From contig JANPGC010000261.1 in assembly GCA_031423755.1 (NCBI GenBank), forward strand, positions 1 through 28,437: a DNA stretch of 28,437 bases, given 5' to 3'. The position numbers and the translations under genes are program-made. Below, one piece after another: positions 8,022 to 15,359 of this stretch (positions are counted from its first letter, which is position 1; each line of letters opens with the position of its first letter). Below the pieces are notes generated by a model. The model saw only the letters and a program-made list of their open reading frames with translations. It made no database searches and was not told the DNA's origin. Origin of the DNA: JANMEX01 sp031423755 (GTDB taxonomy: Bacteria; Pseudomonadota; Alphaproteobacteria; Rhizobiales; Rhizobiaceae).

Positions 8022-8044
8022 ATCCGCAATTAGCATTTGCGGAT
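8022..8044. promoter_or_regulatory. 8-bp inverted repeat upstream of the ABC-F leader
   Basis: ATCCGCAA (8022-8029) and TTGCGGAT (8037-8044) are perfect inverted repeats around a 7-base spacer, 25 bases before the leader start codon. There is no T-run on either strand. An operator near the promoter of the ABC-F transcript is the simplest reading. Confidence 0.4.
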
Positions 8045-8069
8045 TGTCCATACCGGAAGGGAGAGGAAG

Positions 8070-8135
8070 ATGCTTTTGACGAGCCACCGAACCTATGGCC
8101 CGGTTTGTGCCCTGCAGGTCTGCTTGCAGGGCTGA
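8070..8135 (+). CDS. Putative 21-residue leader peptide of the ABC-F gene
   Basis: A short frame begins at ATG 8070 directly behind an unusually purine-rich SD (AGGGAGAGGAAG, 8058-8069) and ends at TGA 8133-8135. It reads MLLTSHRTYGPV... and finishes with a Cys/Leu/Gln-rich tail that has two Cys residues. Its last codons lie inside an 8-bp hairpin (8109-8132), and it ends 86 bases before the ABC-F start. A strong RBS, a tiny ORF and overlapping secondary structure are the hallmarks of ribosome-mediated attenuation, which is known for several antibiotic-resistance ABC-F genes. This is inference; I know of no homologue of the peptide. Confidence 0.5.
   Translation: MLLTSHRTYGPVCALQVCLQG
8109..8132 (+). 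promoter_or_regulatory. Hairpin within the leader ORF (attenuator candidate)
   Basis: GCCCTGCA (8109-8116) pairs with TGCAGGGC (8125-8132) across an 8-base loop. A ribosome finishing the leader peptide would cover or melt it. GGTCTGC in the loop is repeated at 8157-8163, so an alternative pairing could exist. Confidence 0.4.
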
Positions 8136-8173
8136 CCAGAGACATTTCACTTCTCCCGGTCTGCCCGATCCGG

Positions 8174-8201
8174 CTGCTGCGCGCTTGCGAGCGGCATTTT
8201 T
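8174..8201 (+). terminator. Weak terminator-like stem with T5 just before the ABC-F gene
   Basis: CGCT-TGCG-AGCG (8182-8193) with possible outer TGC/GCA pairing is followed by TTTTT (8197-8201), 20 bases upstream of the ABC-F start. The stem is short. If it is functional it would be the terminator arm of an attenuator. Confidence 0.25.
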
Positions 8202-8221
8202 CATCGATCAGGATTTGACCC

Positions 8222-9736
8222 ATGTCTCTCGTTACCCTCAAAGACTTTGCCGTCACGCTCGGCACACCGCTGTTCTCCGGCCTCAATTTTTCCATTGAAA
8301 GGCAAGACCGCATCGGTCTCGTCGCCGTCAACGGGCGCGGCAAATCCACCTTGCTGCGTTGTCTTGGCGGCACGCACGAGGCGACTTCCGGCGATCTCAC
8401 CCGCGCGCGCGGCTTGCGCATCAGCCATGTCGAGCAGGAGCTGTCGGGCGAAGCCATCGGCACGAGTTTTCAGGATTTTGTGCTCGCAGCCTTGACGCAG
8501 GATCAAGCCGACAGCGAAGGCTGGCGGGTCGATATTGTGCTGGATGATCTCGACGTTCCGCACGAGCACCGTCAAAAGCCGCTCGGCGCGCTCAGCGGCG
8601 GCTGGCAGCGGATTGCGCTCTTGGCGCGGGCTTGGATCAGCGAGCCGGACCTTTTGCTGATGGACGAGCCGACAAACCATCTTGATCTCGAGCGCATCGG
8701 TTTCCTGCAGCGCTGGCTCTCCACGGTCGCTCGGGGCGTGCCTTTTGTGGTGGCAAGCCATGACCGGGCGTTTCTCGATGCGGTGACGAACCGGACGCTG
8801 TTCCTGCGCGAGACGGGTTCGCAAGCCTTCGCCCTGCCCTATACCGTCGCCCGAGCGGCGCTGGCGGATTCTGACGCGGCAGAGGCACGCCGTTTTGAGA
8901 ATGACATGAGCAAGGCGCAGCAATTGCGGCGGCAGGCGGCCAAGCTGAAGAACGTTGGCATTAATTCCGGTTCGGATTTGCTTGTGGTGAAGACGAAACA
9001 GCTCAAGGAACGCGCCGACAAACTCGAACAGGCCGCTAGACCGGCACACATGGAGCGCTCGTCCGGCAAGATTGCGCTTGCCAACAGCTCGACCCATGCC
9101 AAGGCGCTGGTGGCACTTGACAATGCCGAGGTCGCCACGCCGGACGGACGCGCGCTCTACAAGACCGGCAAAATCTGGATCAACCGCGGCGACCGGATTG
9201 TTCTGCTCGGTCGCAACGGCAGCGGCAAGACGCGGCTGATGGCGATGGTTCAGAGAGCCATTGCGAACGGCGATGTCACGTCGGTCAAGGCCGCGCCGAC
9301 GATTGTGCTCGGGTTTGCAGACCAGAGCTTGTCGCAGCTTGACGGCGACCCGACGCCACTTGCCGCAATCATCCGGCGTTTCGACGTCGGCGACCAGCGC
9401 GCCCGGGCGCTGCTTGCGGGCGCAGGGATCAGCTTTGATCTGCAGCAAACGCGGATGCAGGCGCTGTCAGGCGGTCAAAAGGCGCGGCTTGCCATGCTGG
9501 TGCTGCGGCTGACGGAGCCCAACTTTTACCTCTTGGACGAACCCACCAACCATCTCGACATCGAAGGCCAGGAAGCGCTGGAGGCAGAGTTGAATGCCGA
9601 GGGCACGACGTGCCTGCTGGTCTCACACGACCGGACATTCGTGCGAAACGTCGGCAACCGGTTCTGGTTGATTGATGGGCGCAGGTTGGTGGAGGTGGAT
9701 GGGCCGGACGGGTTTTTTGCGGAGATGGTTGGGTGA
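8222..9736 (+). CDS. ABC-F family ATPase (duplicated ATP-binding cassettes, no membrane domain)
   Basis: A 504-residue soluble protein with two ABC domains. The first has a Walker A with a slightly altered start (AVNGRGKST), signature LSGGWQRIALLARAW and Walker B LLLMDEPTNHLD. The second has GRNGSGKTR, LSGGQKARLAMLVLR and FYLLDEPTNHLD. Between them lies a charged, probably helical linker (about residues 215-285) typical of ABC-F proteins, which bind the ribosomal E site to relieve stalled or antibiotic-blocked translation. The subfamily (EttA, Uup or resistance type) cannot be fixed by eye. The long structured leader with a small ORF upstream suggests translation-responsive control. The gene is convergent with the EVE-HNH gene, 45 bases apart. 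Confidence 0.9.
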   Translation: MSLVTLKDFAVTLGTPLFSGLNFSIERQDRIGLVAVNGRGKSTLLRCLGGTHEATSGDLTRARGLRISHVEQELSGEAIGTSFQDFVLAALTQDQADSEGWRVDIVLDDLDVPHEHRQKPLGALSGGWQRIALLARAWISEPDLLLMDEPTNHLDLERIGFLQRWLSTVARGVPFVVASHDRAFLDAVTNRTLFLRETGSQAFALPYTVARAALADSDAAEARRFENDMSKAQQLRRQAAKLKNVGINSGSDLLVVKTKQLKERADKLEQAARPAHMERSSGKIALANSSTHAKALVALDNAEVATPDGRALYKTGKIWINRGDRIVLLGRNGSGKTRLMAMVQRAIANGDVTSVKAAPTIVLGFADQSLSQLDGDPTPLAAIIRRFDVGDQRARALLAGAGISFDLQQTRMQALSGGQKARLAMLVLRLTEPNFYLLDEPTNHLDIEGQEALEAELNAEGTTCLLVSHDRTFVRNVGNRFWLIDGRRLVEVDGPDGFFAEMVG

Positions 9737-9779
9737 TGGGTAAATAAAAGCCAGAGAAGATCGAACTAATACTTCATGG

Positions 9780-9801
9780 CGCTAATTGCGTCCAATTAGC
9801 G
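9780..9801. terminator. Dyad at the convergent ABC-F / EVE-HNH junction
   Basis: CGCTAATT (9780-9787) and AATTAGCG (9794-9801) form a perfect 8-bp inverted repeat with a 6-base loop that overlaps the last codons of the EVE-HNH gene. There is no T-run directly after it on either strand, so a bidirectional terminator is only a possibility. Confidence 0.3.
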
Positions 9802-10750
9802 TCCCAAGTTGTTTTGCAATTTCGTTCCGCTTTTGTCCATAGTGAACTTCCCGGTGGTGTGAGGGACATAAGCAAGCAACATTTCCAATGTTGTCTAGTC
9901 CGGCATTTGCTAAATGCTTGATATGATGAACTTCTACATATGGATAGCCCAATTTATTTTCAAATAATCTAGAATCACACTTCAAATATTCACATTTGTT
10001 AGAGGCCCTTACACGGGCGTACGCGGCAACGACTGGATCGCGCTCTATTCCCGCAAGCTTAAGTTTTTGAATATTTTTGTCGCGCTTTTGCTGTGGAATG
10101 GCTATCATTAATTTTAGTTCTGTAAGAGATTTTTGAAGCAACCCTGATGCCAAATTATCAATGATCTCCCGAGCGTTTTCGTCATGTTTCGACTCAGTAC
10201 CTAACAAGGCATCTGAAATTTTCAGTGAACTATCATAGATGGGATCGTGCACATGGTTCTCCCAAAGCCGGTATAATAGATCGGCTTCCTCCGGGGTAAG
10301 ATTGAAATTTACTCCTTGAATTCCATCAAAAACGCCTTTCTTCTGCAATACTTCGGTATTTTTAATAAGGTTTTGCCGCAATTGCCTTCCTCGTTTGGCG
10401 TGCTCAATAATTTTTAACTTTGTATGAAAATACCCCTTTGCCTTGTCATTTTCTCTAACCCAATATTCATCAAACTCACTCTCATTAATCTTTCTTGGTC
10501 CTTCAATTACTGTTGCTATAGCGTGAATACCTCGTGAATGCTCATTTTTTCCTTTTGCCTGCCAGATAAATACTCGGTCACCAACTTCAATCTTGTTGAT
10601 TAGTTGTGTGGTGAGCCAATTGAATTCGACCTTTCCCGCTTCGAGGGCATCTTCGAGACGATAAATTTCCGGCAGTGATTGAAATACGAAATTGTTCACA
10701 GTTTCACCATTCTTCGATTCGAACTTTACGGCCTCATTAAGTGCAGTCAA
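9782..10750 (-). CDS. EVE-domain / HNH endonuclease fusion (probable modification-dependent restriction enzyme)
   Basis: A protein of up to 322 residues. About residues 18-140 look like an EVE (PUA/YTH-like) domain: NNFVFQSLPEIYRLEDAL, then VGDRVFIWQAKGK and GIHAIATVIEGPRKI. EVE domains read modified bases. About residues 250-305 are a canonical HNH nuclease: paired Cys (CEYLKC), EVHHIKHLANAGLDNIGNV, then LCPSHHREVH. EVE-HNH fusions are type IV-like systems that cut DNA carrying modified cytosine. The gene is much richer in A/T than its neighbours, a sign of transfer. The furthest start is TTG 10750, immediately after the TGA of the Lrp gene; GTG 10699 is an alternative just before the domain begins. 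The same strand and zero gap suggest it is read through from the Lrp gene. Confidence 0.8.
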   Translation of the reverse strand: MTALNEAVKFESKNGETVNNFVFQSLPEIYRLEDALEAGKVEFNWLTTQLINKIEVGDRVFIWQAKGKNEHSRGIHAIATVIEGPRKINESEFDEYWVRENDKAKGYFHTKLKIIEHAKRGRQLRQNLIKNTEVLQKKGVFDGIQGVNFNLTPEEADLLYRLWENHVHDPIYDSSLKISDALLGTESKHDENAREIIDNLASGLLQKSLTELKLMIAIPQQKRDKNIQKLKLAGIERDPVVAAYARVRASNKCEYLKCDSRLFENKLGYPYVEVHHIKHLANAGLDNIGNVACLCPSHHREVHYGQKRNEIAKQLGTLIGRN

Positions 10751-11221
10751 TCACATCCCCGCCTCAATCCCCTGCCCCGTCCTGTCCGCCACTTCCCGCA
10801 GCGCGAAGCTTGAGTTGATCTTGATCACATGCGGCATGGCGGACAGCCATTCCTTGTGGATGCGCTCGTAGTCGGCGAGATCCTTGGCGGCGATGCGCAA
10901 CAGGTAGTCGTATTCGCCAGACATCAGATAGCAGACGAGCACGTTCGGGCATCGCTTCACGGCGGTTTCGAATTCGGACAGGATTTTCTCCGACTGGCCG
11001 GACAGGCTCATGTGCACGATCACCGTCACCGGATGGCCGACGGCGGCGTTGGAGATGCGGGCGTGATAGCCCCGGATGACGCCGGATTTTTCCAGAATGT
11101 CGAGCCGCCGCGAACAGGCGGATTGCGACAGTCCGACGGTTTCGGAAAGCGATGCGTTCGACATGCGACCGTCTTTCTGCAGAGCCTTGAGAATCGACAA
11201 ATCCAGTGCGTCCAATTGCAT
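10751..11221 (-). CDS. Lrp/AsnC family transcriptional regulator (AldR type)
   Basis: A 156-residue regulator. Residues 1-60 are the winged helix-turn-helix (LDLSILKALQKDGRMSNASL, then VGLSQSACSRRLDILEKSG). Residues 65-145 are the AsnC ligand-binding domain (YLMSGEYDYLLRIAAKDLADY). Length and domain order are normal. The SD AGGAAA precedes ATG 11221. The gene is divergent from ald, the classic arrangement in which the regulator activates alanine dehydrogenase in response to alanine. The EVE-HNH gene begins directly at its stop codon, so that foreign gene may have captured this transcript. Confidence 0.92.
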   Translation of the reverse strand: MQLDALDLSILKALQKDGRMSNASLSETVGLSQSACSRRLDILEKSGVIRGYHARISNAAVGHPVTVIVHMSLSGQSEKILSEFETAVKRCPNVLVCYLMSGEYDYLLRIAAKDLADYERIHKEWLSAMPHVIKINSSFALREVADRTGQGIEAGM

Positions 11222-11276
11222 TTTTCGTGTTTCCTGCGGAAAATCATCGACTTAACGCAATTATATCCGAAAAATG
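11219..11276. promoter_or_regulatory. Spaced inverted repeat in the lrp-ald divergent region
   Basis: CATTTTTCG (11219-11227) and CGAAAAATG (11268-11276) are perfect 9-bp inverted repeats separated by 40 bases, which places them on nearly the same helix face. The left arm includes the regulator's start codon. Lrp-type proteins bind multiple spaced A/T-rich sites, so these could be autoregulatory and ald-activating sites. The evidence is only the repeat and its place. Confidence 0.3.
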
Positions 11277-11366
11277 GTTACCGGACCACCCCACTTCGCA
11301 AGGACATTCGAACCGCTTTTCCCTATGTTCTCACCCAAGGGAACGTTCAATCAATTGGAGAGAAAA

Positions 11367-12485
11367 ATGCGCGTCGGCTGCCCCAAGGAAATCAAGAACC
11401 ACGAATACCGCGTCGGCCTGACACCGGGTGCCGTTCGCGAATATGTTGCGCATGGACATGAGGTGTTGGTTCAATCTGGCGCCGGACTTGGAATTGGCGC
11501 CGATGATGGAGCTTACCAGGCTGCGGGTGCGAAAATCGCCAAAACAGCGGAAGATGTATTTGCCAAGTCGGACATGATCGTCAAGGTCAAGGAGCCGCAG
11601 CCCAACGAATGGGTGCAACTGCGCGACGGCCAGATCCTTTACACCTATCTCCACCTTGCCCCGGATTTGGAACAGACCAAGGGCCTTTTGGCCTCGGGCG
11701 TCACCGCCGTGGCTTATGAGACCGTGACCGACGAGCGCGGCGGCCTGCCCTTGCTGGCGCCGATGTCGGAAGTTGCCGGACGCCTGTCCATTCAGGCGGC
11801 TGCGACGGCTTTGCAGTCTGCAAATGGCGGTCGCGGCATTCTGCTCGGCGGTGTTCCGGGCGTGCTGCCTGCCAAGGTGACCGTGCTTGGCGGCGGCGTC
11901 GTCGGCCTGCATGCAGCCAAGATGGCCATCGGCCTTGGCGCGGACGTTACCATCATCGACCGGTCGATCCCGCGCCTTCGCCAGCTCGATGATATTTTCA
12001 ACGGCCGCGTTCACACCCGCTATTCGACCATCGAGGCGCTGGAAGACGAAGTGTTCTCGGCAGATGCCGTCATCGGCGCGGTTCTGATCCCCGGCGCTGC
12101 CGCGCCCAAGCTCGTCACCCGCGAAATGCTGTCTGGCATGAAGAAGGGCTCTGTGATGGTGGACGTTGCCATCGATCAGGGCGGCTGCTTTGAAACCTCG
12201 CACGCCACCACCCATGCCGACCCGACCTATGTCATTGACGGCATCATCCACTATTGCGTTGCCAACATGCCGGGCGCTGTTCCCATCACCTCGGCGCACG
12301 CCTTGAACAACGCCACGCTGCATTATGGCCTGCAGCTCGCCGACAAGGGCCTGAAGGCGCTGGTTGATGATCACCATCTGCGCAACGGCCTCAACGTCCA
12401 CGCTGGGCGCATTACAAACAAAGCCGTTGCCGAAGCGCTTGGCTATGAGCTTGCTTATCCGAAATCTGTGCTGAAGGCCGCGTAA
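11367..12485 (+). CDS. ald: Alanine dehydrogenase
   Basis: Catalyses NAD-dependent oxidation of L-alanine to pyruvate and ammonium, and the reverse. The 372-residue length is normal for Ald. The N-terminal MRVGCPKEIKNHEYRVGLTP is the family signature, KVKEPQPNEW and YTYLHLAPD carry the substrate-site Lys and His, VLGGGVVGLHAAKMAIGLGA is the NAD-binding loop, and VDVAIDQGGC contains the catalytic Asp. ATG 11367 has GGAG six bases upstream; the open frame reaches 11274 but that part is not family-like. The gene is divergent from the Lrp regulator and followed by a strong terminator, so it is a single-gene transcript. Confidence 0.96.
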   Translation: MRVGCPKEIKNHEYRVGLTPGAVREYVAHGHEVLVQSGAGLGIGADDGAYQAAGAKIAKTAEDVFAKSDMIVKVKEPQPNEWVQLRDGQILYTYLHLAPDLEQTKGLLASGVTAVAYETVTDERGGLPLLAPMSEVAGRLSIQAAATALQSANGGRGILLGGVPGVLPAKVTVLGGGVVGLHAAKMAIGLGADVTIIDRSIPRLRQLDDIFNGRVHTRYSTIEALEDEVFSADAVIGAVLIPGAAAPKLVTREMLSGMKKGSVMVDVAIDQGGCFETSHATTHADPTYVIDGIIHYCVANMPGAVPITSAHALNNATLHYGLQLADKGLKALVDDHHLRNGLNVHAGRITNKAVAEALGYELAYPKSVLKAA

Positions 12486-12510
12486 GCGGCCCGCCAGATT
12501 TCGCACGAAG

Positions 12511-12539
12511 AGGCGGCCGCCCCTCCCGGCCGCCTTTTT
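12511..12539 (+). terminator. Rho-independent terminator after ald
   Basis: GGCGGCCG (12512-12519) pairs with CGGCCGCC (12527-12534) over a 7-base loop and is followed by TTTTT (12535-12539). It lies 25 bases after the ald stop, and 13 bases before the end of the convergent phosphomannomutase gene. Confidence 0.9.
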
Positions 12540-12552
12540 GCTTGGACTTCAT

Positions 12553-13971
12553 TCAAATTGAAAGCGCAGTCCGCGCGCGTTCCAACCCCCAACCCAGCAA
12601 TGCCTCGGCTTGAGCCAGCGTTCCCGACTCCGTGTAGCAGCGCAGCTCGGGGGCGTTGCCGGAGGCCCGGTAGTGGATCAGATCTCCCGACGCGAGCACC
12701 ACACGCACGCCGTCCTTGGCGTCGAAACTTGCAACAGGGCCAATCGTCTCGAAATGCCGGTTTCGTGTCACGCCATTCAACAGGCTTGCAAGGAAAGGGC
12801 CTGTCCTCTCCGGTCCGGTATGCTCAATCCGTCCGCTCTGGGTGAAGCGTTCCGGCATGTCCGCAAGCAGCGTCGAAACCGGCACCTTCGCCTCAGCTGC
12901 AAGGCCAAGGACTGCAAGTATCGGCAGCATGGCATCGCGTGTCGGCAGGGCATCCAGCACGCCGCCTGCGACTTTGACATCGGAGCCAAGAAGCACTCCG
13001 CCATTGGCCTCAAAGCCGACGACCGTTGGCGAGCCTTCTGCGGCTGCCTTGCCCATGCCTTCTATCACATAGGGCGAGCCGACGCGCGTGCGCACGACAC
13101 TTGTGAACAGCCCGCAAATTTCGACTGCAGAACTGGAGGTGACGGGAGTGACGACCGATGTGGCTTTGAGAAACTTCGCTGTCAAAATTCCCAGCATGTC
13201 ACCACGGATGAACCGGCCATTCTCGTCCGCCACCAGAGGCCGGTCCGCATCACCATCGGTCGATATGAGTGCATGCAAATTGTTTGCGGCGCAGGCCGCT
13301 TTGGCAAACTCGACGTCTTCTGCACAAAGCGCCTCGGTATCCACCGGCACGAAAACATCCGAGCGGCCCAACCGGATGGCTGTGCCGCCAAGCTTCTCGA
13401 CAAGCTCGGCCATCATATCGCGGGCCACAGAACTGTGCTGATAAACACCAACACGCAACCCGGACAGTGTACCGGCCTCCAGAATGAGTGTGCAGCGATT
13501 CAGATAATCGTCATAAGCATCTGAATTGACAATAAAATTGTCACCTCTGCTGACCGAGGACGTCCCGGCGAAATCCACTGCCGCCACGATGCCACCCTCG
13601 TCCGCCTTGTCGATTTCGCCGTCGGGCCGGTAGAATTTCAACCCGTTGCGATCTTCCGGAATGTGGCTGCCGGTGACCATGATCGCGGGTGATTTTATTG
13701 TCTGGGCACGCAGGGCCAAGGCGGGCGTTGGCAAAGGGCCGCAGTTTTCAACGTGCATGCCGGCGTGCCTGACTGCGGCCATGCAGGCGGCAGCCATTTG
13801 CGGGCTTGATGCGCGCAGGTCGTAACCAACAAGAATGACGGTGCCTGGAGCAAGGCCGTTGGCAGACTGCATATGTTTGAGAAAGGCCGTCGCATAGGCG
13901 AAGCAGACTTCATCAGAAAGCTCCGTGACCAAGCCACGAAGGCCGCTGGTGCCGAACTTCAAGCTGCTCAT
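12553..13971 (-). CDS. Phosphomannomutase / phosphoglucomutase family
   Basis: Interconverts hexose-6-phosphate and hexose-1-phosphate, which supplies GDP-mannose or UDP-glucose type precursors for surface polysaccharide. The 472-residue protein starts with SSLKFGTSGLRG. The catalytic phosphoserine loop is VTGSHIPEDRNGLKF, the metal loop is STDGDADRP, the sugar-binding loop is GFEANGGVLLGSD and the phosphate-binding C-terminal loop is RASGNAPELR. All alpha-phosphohexomutase motifs are intact. The start is uncertain: ATG 13971 best fits the conserved N terminus and has GGGA upstream, ATG 13977 and 13986 are close alternatives, and the frame remains open to 14079. The sequence does not show whether mannose or glucose phosphate is preferred. 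Confidence 0.9.
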   Translation of the reverse strand: MSSLKFGTSGLRGLVTELSDEVCFAYATAFLKHMQSANGLAPGTVILVGYDLRASSPQMAAACMAAVRHAGMHVENCGPLPTPALALRAQTIKSPAIMVTGSHIPEDRNGLKFYRPDGEIDKADEGGIVAAVDFAGTSSVSRGDNFIVNSDAYDDYLNRCTLILEAGTLSGLRVGVYQHSSVARDMMAELVEKLGGTAIRLGRSDVFVPVDTEALCAEDVEFAKAACAANNLHALISTDGDADRPLVADENGRFIRGDMLGILTAKFLKATSVVTPVTSSSAVEICGLFTSVVRTRVGSPYVIEGMGKAAAEGSPTVVGFEANGGVLLGSDVKVAGGVLDALPTRDAMLPILAVLGLAAEAKVPVSTLLADMPERFTQSGRIEHTGPERTGPFLASLLNGVTRNRHFETIGPVASFDAKDGVRVVLASGDLIHYRASGNAPELRCYTESGTLAQAEALLGWGLERARTALSI

Positions 13972-14414
13972 CGCCATCCCGCTCATTGCTACGCGAAGCC
14001 GCAGGCGGCAGGCCAGTCCAGCCACTGCGGAATCAAGGACGCATTGGTTAGCATTGTTCGCACTGGTTCTTCCACACATGTGAGGTGTGGGTAGCGGGTC
14101 AGTTTGAGTTTCAAAGGCGCGTCAATGACAGGGGCCGTGGTTTGTCTGCATTCAAAACAACAGCAGACAAAAAATCAGAGCGTCCGATCTGCCGCCAAGG
14201 GCCAGGAGCAGACATTGCGCCACATGCGCTGAAGCAACGATCAAAACCGTTCCGATTGCATTGCCCGGCATACCCGTTCTCCTTTCGAGTTCGACACTCT
14301 CAATTTCGCCTGTTTCAAGAAATTCAGGTCAGGTCATCTGACATTGTCGATCGTTGAAAAATTGCGCGAAAAATGCCAAAATGAGCTTCTTCAGAGCACA
14401 TCGGAGGAATGGTC
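13972..14414. other. Divergent intergenic region, 443 bp
   Basis: This lies between phosphomannomutase and the metallo-hydrolase and must hold both promoters. I see no credible gene. It contains CCACAC/GTGTGG (14072-14090, 7-base loop) and a longer dyad listed separately. The AT-rich stretch 14345-14385, with two GAAAAAT repeats, is a plausible promoter zone for the hydrolase. Confidence 0.4.
14141..14171. promoter_or_regulatory. 9-bp inverted repeat between the phosphomannomutase and MBL-hydrolase genes
   Basis: TTTGTCTGC (14141-14149) and GCAGACAAA (14163-14171) are perfect inverted repeats around 13 A/C-rich bases. No T-run follows in either direction, so an operator is more likely than a terminator. 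The regulator is unknown. Confidence 0.4.
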
Positions 14415-15359
14415 ATGTTGGACTCAAAGCAGCTTCTCGTATTTGATCGCCGCAAGTTCATGGCTGTAGCCGCTGGCTTGATCGCCACTGGCTTAATGCC
14501 GAAAAGCGTCTTGGCGCTGGCCGGCCCCTACAGTTTCAAGCAGGGTGCCGTTGATGTTACCGTGGTCAGCGACGGCCACCTCGTTCTGCCAACCAGCGTT
14601 TTCGCGCCGAATGCACCGCCAGAAGCAGTAAAGGCCCTGTTTGCTGCTGCCGGTGTCATCGGCAATGAGGTGCAGGTGCCCGCTAACGTCACTCTCATCA
14701 AGTCGGGCGCCGACCTCATCCTGTTCGATAACGGTTCAGGCACGGAGTTCCAGCCGACGGCTGGCAAGCTCATAGAAAATCTGAAGCTCGCCGGGATTGA
14801 TCCAGCCGCGATCACCAAGGTTGTCTTCACTCATGCCCATCCCGACCACATTTGGGCTACGGTGGGTGCTGGCGGGGCATTGAATTTCCCCAACGCCGCA
14901 TATTATTGCGCCGCCGCCGAATGGGATTTCTGGATGGGCAAAGACATTCTCACCCAGATGCCCAAGGAGATGCATCCCTTCGTGCTCGGTGCTCAAAAGC
15001 ATCTCAATGGCGTCAAGGATCGAGTCGCGATGGTGAAGCCAGGAGACGACATCGTCTCCGGAATCCGCGTGCTCGAAACCTTCGGGCACACGCCGGGGCA
15101 TGTTTCCTTCGAAGTGGAGGGCGACGGCGGACTCGTCATCGTTGGCGATGCGATCGGCTTGCCGTACATGTATTTCCCCCACCCGGAGTGGCACTTGGCC
15201 TTCGACGCGATCCACGATCTTGCCATCGCCAACCGCAAGAAGTTGCTGGACCGCGCTGCCACCGACAAGGTGAAGCTCCTCGGTTTCCATTGGCCCTATC
15301 CGGGCGTCGGCCACGCTGAGAGGAAGGATAGTGCCTATCAATACGTGGCGGCGATGTAG
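14415..15359 (+). CDS. Tat-exported metallo-beta-lactamase-fold hydrolase
   Basis: A 314-residue zinc hydrolase. Residues 12-36 are a twin-arginine signal (FDRRKFMAV, hydrophobic stretch, Ala-Leu-Ala end), so it folds in the cytoplasm and is exported to the periplasm. The metal site is complete: THAHPDHIW (HxHxDH), GHTPGHVSF (His), VGDAIGL (bridging Asp) and LLGFHWPYP (final His). The overall pattern resembles the methyl-parathion-hydrolase / AHL-lactonase branch rather than true beta-lactamases. The substrate is unknown; lactones or organophosphate-like esters are candidates. ATG 14415 is chosen because GGAGG (14403-14407) is seven bases away, while ATG 14409 is too close to it. It has no close same-strand partner. 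Confidence 0.88.
   Translation: MLDSKQLLVFDRRKFMAVAAGLIATGLMPKSVLALAGPYSFKQGAVDVTVVSDGHLVLPTSVFAPNAPPEAVKALFAAAGVIGNEVQVPANVTLIKSGADLILFDNGSGTEFQPTAGKLIENLKLAGIDPAAITKVVFTHAHPDHIWATVGAGGALNFPNAAYYCAAAEWDFWMGKDILTQMPKEMHPFVLGAQKHLNGVKDRVAMVKPGDDIVSGIRVLETFGHTPGHVSFEVEGDGGLVIVGDAIGLPYMYFPHPEWHLAFDAIHDLAIANRKKLLDRAATDKVKLLGFHWPYPGVGHAERKDSAYQYVAAM

Noticed and set aside
8201..9448. 415-codon minus-strand open frame opposite the ABC-F gene
   Set aside because: The plus strand carries both sets of ABC motifs; the antisense product is Arg/Gln/His-rich without any recognisable fold.
11331..12506. 391-codon minus-strand open frame opposite ald
   Set aside because: Antisense shadow of a complete, motif-perfect alanine dehydrogenase.
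12610..13524. 304-codon plus-strand open frame opposite phosphomannomutase
   Set aside because: All phosphohexomutase motifs are on the minus strand; this frame has no family features.
14085..14357. 90-codon plus-strand frame between phosphomannomutase and the hydrolase
   Set aside because: Biased composition, no SD, contains the 9-bp dyad; probably non-coding.
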